Origin: Paragonimus skrjabini miyazakii
Taxonomy: Eukaryota > Platyhelminthes > Trematoda > Plagiorchiida > Troglotrematidae
Reading direction: 5' to 3'
Assembly: GCA_014338405.1 (NCBI GenBank)
Contig: JTDE01001385.1
Location: 43,900-107,899 of the forward strand
Length of the DNA: 64,000 nucleotides
Position 1 is the stretch's first letter. Every line of letters begins with the position of its first letter. The position numbers and the translations under genes were made by a program. This document shows, in pieces, positions 37,641 to 47,562 of this stretch. The notes beneath the pieces were generated by a model, which was given only the letters and a program-made list of their open reading frames with translations, was not told where the DNA came from and did not search any database.

Positions 37641-39089
37641 TCTCTACCTGATAAGTTTAGGCATGGACGAAACCCGGCTTGGTGTAGTGTTAGCTTGAGG
37701 GTGAGCATTATGACCTACTGTAAAGCCTTTCCAGCTTTGACAATAAGTTGGTTGGTATTGCTGTGCCATTCAAGTTTGCTACTGAGCTACACTGTTTACT
37801 GACATGGGTTAACCGTGTTCTGAAACTAAGGGCCACAATAGAGTAGAACATTCGATGGCTTTGAATAATAAAAGTCTAACGAGCCCCTGGGAGGCGATTT
37901 ACTGGAAGCAGTCTGTGTTGTGTGGACTGAAACATGTGCCTATCAGATGGATACTATCTGCGTCTGTTGACCGCAAAAGATCACCAGGCGCACAGACATC
38001 ACTATTCAATATGTATTGTTTGGGTTTGTAGTACCGAGTTTCAGTTATTCACCTTATTAATCTGAGATGAATTAACCAGTGGTTATTATTGAGAACAGCG
38101 TGTAAGAAGGACAAAAGTACACAACGCAAAGCTCCACAAAACACTTATGTTACACATGAAGTGTTCGGATCTGTTCGGTCTAGTGACAATACTAATGTGA
38201 AAATGTATGGCTGAAATGGCAAGCAGTGAGCTGTCTGCTGCATGCTAGACGGTCATGGAATGCGGCAACCGTGGTGTACCAGCTTTCGGGAGTTCAGAAT
38301 AGGTCAAAGTGACGTTCGATGAGACCACATTGACAATCGATCTGTCTTCACATAAATGGTCAGGCGAGAAATTGGAAGAAAATACAGCAGATGAGTTATA
38401 TCGTGCTCCTGATTCTTTATCACAAGTAATAAGTTTATCATGGGTAACTTCCGTCCAGGGGGCCTACAGATGGGCAGGCTAGCGTGGAAAGAGTGTTTTC
38501 TACGCCAAAAGTGAGGAATTTTCCGAAAACGAAAAGCGTATCCCTGCAAATGAACAGTGAGTTGGAAGTAGTAGTCAAAGAGGAGACAGTCCTCCAGCAA
38601 GCCTCAGAACCAGCTTTTCGTCAAACAACTCACCATCAACCTGCAAAAGGAGAAGCGCTCATTAAAGATTATTACGGCGAATGATCCTCTTTTGCTCAAG
38701 ATGAACTACTGTGCATAAGTGCTGGTGTGATAACAATGAAGCTAAGACCGTTGAGCATCGTAGATGTTCCTGTCTCGATCGTGAACGTTTCTTTTGATTG
38801 TTCGTCCAAAATACCACAAGAAAAATCATTGTGGATTGTAGTAAATCGAACTGAAGACGCCATTTTATGGGGAAATGAATGATAGTGAACCAAATTCATT
38901 CGGAACACTTTTTCAGACTTTATCTTTGATAACGTGTCTCGATCAAATAATGAATCCACAAAATCCTGGTAGAGTGCTGATCCTATAACAGAAGGTTTTC
39001 ATGCAACTGTGTATCTGGTAGACTGGTCCATTATCCACCATGACACCTACAGTGCCTGGTGAACTAGGTCTCTGAATCAAAAGTTAGTT

Positions 39090-39400
39090 GCAGTCGGATT
39101 AGTGCGGAATACGTGGTTGGAACATCTTCATTTGAATTATAACTCCAGACCAAACGCCACTGTTGATGGACTGTTGCTTACGCGCCGTTGTCAGTTCAGG
39201 CAGTATATTTCGTCTAAATTCAGTAAGTATGGAGATATTGCTTGTGATCCTTGTGATGCCGCTTCGTCGTATGCACGGAAATTACAGGTGTATACCGAGA
39301 AATGGAAGAGCCCCCTTCAAGTCATTTCGAACACAGCACAGAAGCTGTTTCTTCGCTACATCATATGTGATGACACTTGACTTTGCTCCAGTTGGGATGG
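39090..39400 (+). pseudogene. Possible Gypsy integrase C-terminal fragment
   Basis: The frame from 39102 reads WLEHLHLNYNSRPNATVDGL followed by LLTRRCQFRQYISSKF. This resembles the Gypsy integrase end (W..FL..YRSTPN.T..GLSPAEL..GR..R..LD). The overlapping ORF 39377-39688 (LGWEDCAVGGFNRILDAHIQ) is in another frame and I do not recognise it; it could be unrelated or host-derived. No DDE residues are found upstream. An old fragment in the same orientation as the gag-protease relic at 40603. Confidence 0.35.
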
Positions 39401-39836
39401 GAAGATTGTGCTGTAGGGGGATTCAATCGTATACTTGATGCACACATTCAAAACATCAAGGCTGGTCAACAGACAGCTTGGTTATCCGAATCACCACGAT
39501 GGGTTGAAAGTACGCTTGACTCTTCACTTTCTGGTGGCTCAATATTAATCACTGAACGTTGGAGTATGCCTTCAGTATGGTTGATGAACTTTTCTTCAGC
39601 ACATTTCTGCCCACCATTTTTTCCTTCGCAATCTTATTATTGCTCACCAACTGATATTGAAAATAGCCGTAGATGTTATTTTCATTGATAGTACACGAGC
39701 AATTACAGCCTCCTCAAACCTGTAATTTCCTCCATGAATTCTAAGGAGGAAGCTCAACAAGCTAAAACTGACTGAAGAAAATATTCATAACTTGCTAAAT
39801 ACCCGGAGTATGTCTTTTACTTTTTTTTTTTTACAG

Positions 39837-40026
39837 CCGATATGTCGCGGTACTGCGCGTTGAAATGAGAAACAAAGTTATGGTTCTCATGAGTACGCTG
39901 GAAATTGTTGAAAGAATCTGTGACCATAACCATCAAAAACCAGAAAGGGTGATGGATAACAGTGTCATGAAGAGGAAGGCAAACAATTCAGACAGGGCGG
40001 TTAGTGACCACAATTGTGAAAAGTAA
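39837..40026 (+). CDS. Candidate terminal coding exon, unknown protein
   Basis: A very strong acceptor (a run of 12 T then ACAG, 39821-39836) is followed by 1 nt and 62 open codons to a TAA. The protein starts RYVAVLRVEMRNKVMVLMST and ends SDRAVSDHNCEK; the first half is amphipathic, as in a coiled coil. No partner exon is established, although a donor-like site near 39580 would have the right phase. It could equally be chance behind a poly-T tract. I do not recognise it. Confidence 0.25.
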
Positions 40027-40602
40027 CACATTGCACAGACCCTGTGAATCCTGGACGCTTAACACATTTGTTATCTGAACAGTACTGAAAGTAAATCGAA
40101 ACACACGGATATTCCAGAGGAGATGATTCTATTTTGAATGATGTGGTGAAGCGTTTGAAAAAAAACTTCAAAGTCAGAAAAAGAAACATAATGAGACAAA
40201 GAAACATAACTAAGAGCTCACTTCCTCTGTTTGTATAGTGAAGAAGCTACTGGTACCTCCAATAATCCAACCCACTGAAACAGTCACTTCCAATACAAAG
40301 GTAGGTATGATCACCGTTGCTGTACTGCGTCATTTATAGCGGTCATCTAAACTTCAAAGGCCTGAGGTATTTTTGAAAAATTTTGCTGATCAAGACCTCC
40401 GAAATGGAATAGCTCAACATTGAACTTCGTACCCTTCTTCTACGACTGCGATATATCATAGCAGCTTTTTGAAAATTTGTACTGAAGCCTCCAGCTATGG
40501 CATCTTTATGCTAACCCGTATGAACAAAGGGAACTCCAAGAGTTTCCTCTCCTGGTTGTCCATGAACAACGCTAGACGGTAGAGTGCTCACAAGCCAAAT
40601 TT

Positions 40603-41955
40603 ATGACAGCAGCAACACAATTTCACAATGTCAGTCTTGATCAGCGTTGTGTAAGACTACCCGACAGTAATTTACAATACCAATGCTTCAAACTACCCAT
40701 TCTCACAGTATTACATTCTGACGTTCACCATGGATACGAGCTTTCCAAAGGGCACCAACTGTACAGATTTCCTTTGATGAAACCAAACCACCGTTTTCCA
40801 TTTGCGCGATATTGGCAGTTAGCGGCCAATCACCACATTTGTTCTCAAAGTTCGCAACGGATTGAAACCCAGTTGCCTAAAAATCTTCCGGTAAACTTAG
40901 ATTATAGCGCTCGAGTCCGACTACTTCTACGCATGCTTGGCCCAATGGAACACGCTCAGTATTATAACTATATTCTGCCAAAGAACTCACGTAAGTGCTC
41001 ACTCACAGACACTGTACAGTGCTTGACTCGCATTTTCAGTGGAAGTATTTTATTGTTCAATACTCGGTCTAAATGTTTGTAACTCAGTGAGCAATACTTG
41101 GAGGAATACTTAACATTCATTGGTGTGGTCAATCGTGAATATGAGAAGTTCAAGCGATCAATTTGAAACCATTAATTTTTGTGTATGGACTTAAATCAGT
41201 ATTCGATGCGGATATCCCTATACGTATATTGTCGCAGCTTGAGAAAAACCCAGACATGACATTGCAGTCTGTGACAGATGAATGTCAATGATTAATATGT
41301 CTCAGAAACGATATCAGATTGATTGAAGATAGGCGCAGTAGCGACGAAATCGTTAATGCGTATGTTACCAACAAAGCAGCAAGCATCCAGTTAACAGAAT
41401 TCTCAGAAAAGCCACCGAGCGTGCGTTCGCATTGTGGAGAATGGCATTTTGCCCGAGTTTGTAAATTTCAAAATCAAGCTTGCCAAAAGTGTGGAAAATA
41501 TGGACACAAAAAAGTATGATAGCATCCTCCTCCGAGGGTCTAGAGAGACGTCGACTTATAATAATAGTCAACCTAACTTTGTCTTCGCCTCATTCGATGG
41601 TGATATTTCAAGTAACAAAAGATATATTAACATTTTACTGAGTGATACGAAGGTGTGTCTACAAGTCGATACGCCCCCTGGCATTACAATTATCTCAGAG
41701 AAAACATAGGATTGTTTACACAGGCCGGCATACGTGCAGACCGATCATGTGACCCAGAACACCTCGGTAAATGAAATTTCATTTGTGGGAAAGTTAAAAT
41801 GTGAGCTTCAAATTGGTAGCTTACATGCTATTGGTATCTTTTACATTGTAAAGGATCTTAATTTGGATTTACTGGATATAGACTGGAATGATAAATTGTG
41901 ATTATTCGATGTGCCATTCACTTCAGTCTTTAATCAAGTCTGTCTAGTTACTAAA
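40603..41955 (+). pseudogene. Gypsy-type LTR retrotransposon relic: gag and protease
   Basis: ORF 40603-41082 carries SARVRLLLRMLGPMEHAQYY followed by NYILPK and later LFNTRSKCL, the capsid block of fluke Gypsy elements (VRLLLRKLGP.EHA.Y.N.ILPK). At 41419-41516 a decayed zinc knuckle reads HCGEWHFARVCKF..QACQKCGKYGHK: the second C-x2-C-x4-H remains but a stop removes the last Cys. From 41664 the protease site reads VDTPPGITIISEKT, where D-[TS]-[AG] is expected, so the active-site Ala/Gly is lost. LNLDLLDIDW follows, in the place of LNLLGLDW. At least one frameshift and several stops occur; RT is not recognised after 41955. The clade is inferred from memory. Confidence 0.6.
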
Positions 41956-42755
41956 ATTATCAGAAGCCAAGATTGTTGGTTGACGAGGACGTGAAGGCAA
42001 AAATGATTTCACAATTACAGTGACAATGTCATAACGCTTTTGGGTGAGTAAACCAACTTCTACCAGTCAAACAGTTAAGTATATGACAAACAAAGTATAA
42101 CTGAATGCGAGTTCCCCTTTTTCCAACAAATTTGGAATTTTCTTTGTTTATTTATGAACTGCTGATCTCAATGACCAGCCTACCGTAAACTTGGCGTAGA
42201 GTGTCATCTCAGACACTGGAATTTGTTCACTGTTGTTGACCACTCCTTTCAAGTCTGAGTGGGTTTACACAAGAAGACAGTTTTCACAATATTTTGGGTT
42301 AAACATTTGCTTCCAATGTCGAACACGTGATCATACTGGAAGAATCACCCCGTAATACAAATCATCTGAGGCGAATTCCTACACGAGAATTGTCCAAGAA
42401 TGGCTATTTTACTGGGGACTGCCTTCGGAAATCTCGCTTCGCCTCTCCATAATGGAAGTGGATCAGGAGATCACAAAGTAGAGTACTCATAGGGACGGAT
42501 GCCATTACACAGGAACATGCATAAAGTTATGGTTAGGTCGTGAAATATTAACTCATTAATAGCATTGGCTATAGTGTCAAAATCATGCAACACAATTAAC
42601 GGCATCTAGTCTTTGTCCAAGGGAGTAGTTATTAAGACTTGTGTGATGAATATCAACTAGTAATCATCTGAAGGATAAGTCACAATTACTGCAACGGCAT
42701 GGGAAATGGTAACATTAAGAGCATTGGAAGGTGAGTTTCAAAAATGCTAACGTAC
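41956..42755. other. No gene recognised after the Gypsy relic
   Basis: The reading frames fall apart after the protease and I cannot find RT motifs. No LTR boundary is visible. Confidence 0.35.
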
Positions 42756-42791
42756 CTTATTATGCATTCAGCCCACAATCGTTGCCACAGC
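42756..42791 (-). CDS. Candidate 36-nt micro-exon
   Basis: A strong acceptor (CTGGCTTCTTCAG) and a strong donor (AAG/GTACGT) flank 36 nt. The only fully open frame is 1 nt plus 11 codons plus 2 nt, giving LWQRLWAECII. Its phases do not link directly to the candidate exon at 43568-43492, so it is only a candidate. Confidence 0.2.
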
Positions 42792-42941
42792 CTGAAGAAG
42801 CCAGTGAGGGAATCTACCTGGCTTGACCTAAAGCAGGCCCGTAGCGGTTTCGTACACACGCGCGCACGCAAAAGTTTCCCCATTCACTGGGTGGACGATG
42901 GGGCTTATCCGCTGTCGTGCACGTAAGTATGCGACAAACCA

Positions 42942-42970
42942 GTGCGTACGATCTCGCCGAGCGTACGCAC
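42942..42970. other. Perfect-arm hairpin in a CpG/CpA-rich tract
   Basis: The arms GTGCGTACG (42942-42950) and CGTACGCAC (42962-42970) are exact inverse complements. The 11-nt centre ATCTCGCCGAG contains a further 4-bp stem CTCG/CGAG, so the whole can fold as a 13-bp stem with a 2-nt bulge. An alternating purine-pyrimidine run follows (42970-43005). No function is known. Confidence 0.5.
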
Positions 42971-43491
42971 ACATGCACGATCACGCGTGTGTGCGCGACT
43001 GTGTGATGTGCAGTAACTATCGTGACTCATGCAATTGCGTTTAGGGTCGGGTAGCCAACCCACCTACTTCTGTGATCGATCCACTTCACACCGGCTGTGA
43101 ACTGGCCATATTTTGACTTAGATACACATCACTTTCGTGGTGCTCTGCCTTCGTTCCGAACCAATTAGACAAACGACTGAACATTTCTTACATATCCCGG
43201 GTATGCTTACGCTGTTCCTGAAAACATTGAATAGCGTAACTTTTCGTCCTGGTTGCTTCAATAGGAGCAACTGACGCTGCCCAGGCCGTATTTTACAATG
43301 GGCGGTTTGCTTGCGAAAAACGTTCGCACCACCAGTCTCCACGTAAACAGCAGCTATGTTGGCCAGTATGATACGGGGATGCGGGTTTCACACATGAATT
43401 GTGCCACCACCAACCGGTCTGTCAACTCGACCGCAGTTTTATATTTACTGTAAACAATTTCCCCACTGTGGTCATTTATATTTGAACTCAC

Positions 43492-43568
43492 TTGCTTGCT
43501 GTGATTCGAAAGCTTTTTGTTCAGAGGATCTGGTACTTGTCTCGGTCGGATGATCCATTCGTTGCGAT
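43492..43568 (-). CDS. Candidate exon, possibly 5' part of the navigator gene
   Basis: The acceptor CTGACTATCTTTCAG is excellent and the donor is GTGAGT. The exon is 2 nt plus 25 codons ending in phase 0: RNEWIIRPRQVPDPLNKKLS then NHSKQ, a basic and Pro/Asn-rich piece. NAV proteins have basic, proline-containing microtubule-binding stretches after the calponin-homology domain, which would suit this position. The next known exon (30715) needs phase 1, so at least one further exon must lie between. I do not recognise the sequence by itself. Confidence 0.4.
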
Positions 43569-44947
43569 CTGAAAGATAGTCAGATAAGGTCAAATGAACA
43601 GACCGAAAATAGCATCGTTGATCAAATTGATTCATAGATTTATAAAGTGATAAACAAAACCACAAAGTTAGGACAGAAAGTTTGTAACAATCAACAGTTG
43701 GTCATTAGCTTCGTCACGTGCCTAACTGCCTGATTTACAACAATTGTCTGAATGCCATTTTTGCTTTTAGCAAGTCATTCTTTTTGTTTTGTTCTGAAAA
43801 CGTCTTTTATTCCTTTCGAAAGTTGGGTCACAGACCGAGTTTTTGCCCACGAGGGATTAGGTGACTCTGAATGAGAGTGTTCAGACTACAGTATTCAAGT
43901 GTACGTCGAAATACCCATTTCGTATGCCACACGAACCCGGGATATATCTGGTTTCGAAAAGCCTTGAAGCAAACCGTTTTGTGCAAGTTGATTTGTTAAC
44001 TTACCGTTCGTTCATGAGTATGCCATCTGGCGGCGGAACAGCAGACTTCGTTTCATGAGTTCAACCCAGTACAGACTTTTAGTAGCAAATCTAGTAGTAA
44101 CAACTGGTATAGTCAGTCGTGCACTCTTATTTTTTTTTAAACTGACCAATATGCGTACTAAGTCTAGAGCAGTATTTTGTAAGGTGTTTGAATCGTTGCC
44201 AATTCAACTACCCCCAGCCTCAGTAATAACATTTTGTTGTATTCGGTGAAAATAAGATGTAATCCTGTTTCAAACAAAACATGTCAAGTTTGAAATTGTC
44301 TGCTGTTACCGCTCATCGGTAGCATCGTTCAACTACTTAAAGTTAACTGGCCAGTCATGGTTGCGGGGCTATCGATTGAAACAAACGGGTTGCCCACAGT
44401 TAGGCCAACCTGTTCATGGGTGAAAAGTTAAACGCTATAAGTTAGACAAATCAGTTGTGAAGTGTATGGATTAATGGTCAGCAGGAAAGTTTCCATATAT
44501 ATTGCAAGGTGTGTGCTATGAAGGGACAAAGTATGCGTGTGTGCTAAATGATGTCAGGCTGTTTAAACCCAACAAATTACGGCAGCCTGGCTTGAATCTG
44601 CGATCTTGTGATCGGCGTTCGAGTTTCATTACCACTGAATACCGCAAACACTACGGTGTGAGTTCGACTCCATTTCTGCTACTGGTGAACTCTGACAAGA
44701 CAGAACCTCAGGTCTGATGCTTCTTTGAGGTGTAGGTCAAACGTAAGTTCTAGGTGGGTTCAAAAGCTATAGCCAGCTGTGAGCGATGTTCAGTATAGAA
44801 CTCTTGTCCATGCGACCATTCAGTTTGGTCAATACTCACGTCTTTCTTCAGCCGTGTAAATTTTTTTGATTCCACGCACTCAGACTGTAATAACTTGTGT
44901 TTCTCAGGTAACTTCTAGTTGCAATCTTGTAAGTGTTTTCCCAAAAG

Positions 44948-45213
44948 GCGAATGCTGACAAACGCAACTGACTCGTTAGTGTACACACCAAAGCAAACTG
45001 GTACTTCAACTGTTCACTATTACAACCGTCCACGATCATTGGATTGGTCGCAATTTTGGACTTATTCCGGGCGCAGGCAATTAGTTGCGACAGCATCGTC
45101 GCAAATCAACGCAAGCACCAAATGTAGTCTACGTGCAGTGTCATCCATATGCATTTTGTGTGGAACTGCATTTACTGTCAATTTTTTCCCGGTTCAGCAG
45201 AAAAATTACCGGT
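44948..45213 (+). CDS. Candidate internal exon on the plus strand, unknown protein
   Basis: A TGTTTTCCCAAAAG acceptor and a GTAGGT donor flank 266 nt that stay open in one frame (1 nt, 87 codons, 2 nt ... phase 2 end). The protein includes HYYNRPRSLDWSQFWTYSGR and KCSLRAVSSICILCGTAF, with a C-x(8)-C-x2-C spacing that is not a standard zinc finger. An overlapping frame (45085-45297) is also open. There is no recognised domain and no partner exon. Confidence 0.25.
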
Positions 45214-47056
45214 AGGTGGGATGATGCGCTCGATGAGTCAGCATTTCCGAAAGCTGGAGTGGACCATTGCATCTTAAAATATTGCCTGCAGCCGTAACAC
45301 ACTTCGCACGTGTGTGAACGTCCGCTACTACGGTAGAAAGTCATATTAAGACAGAATTCGTTGCAGCTACATCAACCTAATCGTTATTCGTCCTTGGTCG
45401 ATTGCAAATATGTTTACTTGAAAAGAAATCACGCGATCTTTTAGGGTAAACAACATAACGTAGTCCAGAAGACAGTTATCTGCGATTTTTGCGCTTCACC
45501 TACGGAGTCAGCTGAATTTGTGGTTTCTAAGTAATTGTTACTTCAGATGGCGATAATTGATCATTCTGTATAGTTCAGGCAAGGAATCGCTTCTTTATAG
45601 TCATAAGCTCAGAAGTATGGTGGTGCAAAATGCGGACCAGCCGCTGGAACTGCAAGCCCCTACACAACATGCTGTCTATCAGATGAGTTACGAATGCACG
45701 CCTGAAGCTTGGAAACCTCAGATTTGGGCACGTTAACAGATTGATTCAACTGTACTACAGAATCTACTAACGTATTCATCGGGGTGACCTTCCCAGTAAG
45801 GTAACTAAAGTAGTAAATGCTTAAAGCTATTCAAACCTGATGATTCTGATTGACAACCTATCTGCAGTTCAATAATATGACATGCCATTAGTGTAGGCGG
45901 ATTTAAAAATCTTTACGAGTACAGCTGATCATGTTTCGAATTCTACCATTCTGCTATAGTGGTACCACCGCTACCTCACAAGTCTCGTGAATTTTTGGTT
46001 CCCCACTTGCCTTAACAGTCGATTATATCAAACCATTGTGGACCCAATGACGATGCGGTGGTAATCGTTAAGGTAATATATTAGTCCGTTTAAGGAGAGA
46101 AGTCCAAAATGCTTATCAAATATTGTTGTCTACACGGTTGATGCAAGACACCATAATTTCTAAGAAGGGTCTGGTGAACTCACTGATAAGTAGTTCAGAT
46201 AACTAAAGTAACGGACTGCACATGAGTGTAATTCAACCACACACCCTGACTATACTTCCAATGAATTGAAGAACTCATGAGACTGTCAATGGCATGCTAC
46301 AGCATCAGTTTTTAAACTGCCGACATGGTAGAATTAAGTACTTTTCCTTCAATGATAGTAAGAAGGTTTTAAATTTCAACAGTTGCACGCTACATAAAGC
46401 ACGAAATTATTTTACAAAAATGTTATGGATAGCAACAATTAGACACTCTTGCAATCTGAAGCCGTGTTTCATTCCATTCTTGGTTACATAGGCGCTTCCT
46501 CTGTATCCTAGGGAAAATTCAACCATTCGGTGAACATCCATATATTCATACAGTGCCACTTTTACATTACATCCGGACTTCCGATTGCTTCTGTATTGCC
46601 AACATATGCGCTCGTCCCTTCTGTTAGCTTCTCTTCCTGACTACAGGAAATCAGTTTCCTTTGGCTTACTCGGTTACTGTGGTTTTTAGTGTTTGTCTCA
46701 TGGAGATCACAGTGGTCCGTATCCCACCATATTAGTTTAACACTGGTTTCCATCGTTTTTTTGTATAGTAGACCCTCGCGATAGTGTGTGCGTCTATTGT
46801 TTACTTTTGCAGGATGGTTTCTGAAAAGGGTACGACACAATATGTAGACTCTCCGAGATCAGCAAGGTTTGATTTAGAGGGGAGGCGGATATAAAATGAA
46901 ACATTTCGAATGAACAAGAATTGACTAAATTCAAAATAACGCAGTTCAGTTTAATTGTACGTTTAAGTGTCGAATGTGACAACGGCTTTTTATTCGGTTT
47001 GTGAAGACTATGAATTCCAAATACACAAACTAAACCTAGAACTCTCATTTCGTTAA
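45214..47056. other. No gene recognised
   Basis: ORFs at 46294-46491, 46562-46840 and 46794-47048 have no recognisable domain. No clear repeat. Confidence 0.35.
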
Positions 47057-47059
47057 TTA

Positions 47060-47301
47060 CACGTAAAAATTAACAAACTTTTCAGCAAGTATTTTTCCAG
47101 TTTGCATTCGAACTGGCGAAGTACTTCCAGCCTTCGAACTCATTAGCTTCCTGGATAAAACTGCGGATATCCTGGACGGTTGCACGGATGAAGTTCTCTT
47201 CGTTTCCTTGAACATATTACAGTCAAATTTCGTGTAGATTTGCAGTTTGAACAAACCGTCTAACACTTCTGTTAGAGCCTTTGATTTGCCGCTTATGAGA
47301 T
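47060..47301 (-). CDS. Candidate exon: end of a calponin-homology-like domain plus basic tail
   Basis: The acceptor TTCATTGCTTGCTCATGCAG is excellent; the start of the longer ORF at 47401 is intronic. The protein reads (x)LISGKSKALTEVLDGLFKLQ then IYTKF, close to the last helix of NAV calponin-homology domains (..GNLKAILGLFFSLSRYK). A basic Ser-rich stretch follows: VQPSRISAVLSRKLMSSKAG. The donor is not certain (several GT choices between 47060 and 47130), so the left end is approximate. The AT at its start joins the A left by 47442 to give Asn. If correct, this is the N-terminal part of the same navigator gene. Confidence 0.4.
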
Positions 47302-47441
47302 CTGCATGAGCAAGCAATGAAATAGCAATACCAGTGAAAGAAAAACGTTTTCCAAAGAAATACCACAATGTTATGTAATGTAAGTGCATGATTAAGTTCA
47401 CCCATAGTCATTTCATTTTTCACATTTTGAAAATGACGTAC

Positions 47442-47562
47442 TCATTACATCATAAATAAGTTTGTATATTTCGTTATTGCGTAAAAATCCAAAGCATTCT
47501 GACTCGGGAATTTTGAAGGCTGAGTCTCCTTGAGCTTTACGGATAAGGTCGTCCAAAAACAT
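47442..47562 (-). CDS. Candidate exon upstream of the calponin-homology-like end
   Basis: An ATG at 47562 opens 40 codons plus 1 nt to a GTACGT donor: MFLDDLIRKAQGDSAFKIPE then SECFGFLRNNEIYKLIYDVM. Joined in phase to 47301 it gives ..ECFGFLRNNEI..., where the family has a C-L-x-[FV]-L block before the last helix. An in-frame TGA lies 24 bases upstream of the ATG, so this is either a first coding exon or an internal one with an acceptor inside (AAAG at about 47537). The resemblance to a calponin-homology domain is partial and the domain would lack its first half. Confidence 0.35.
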
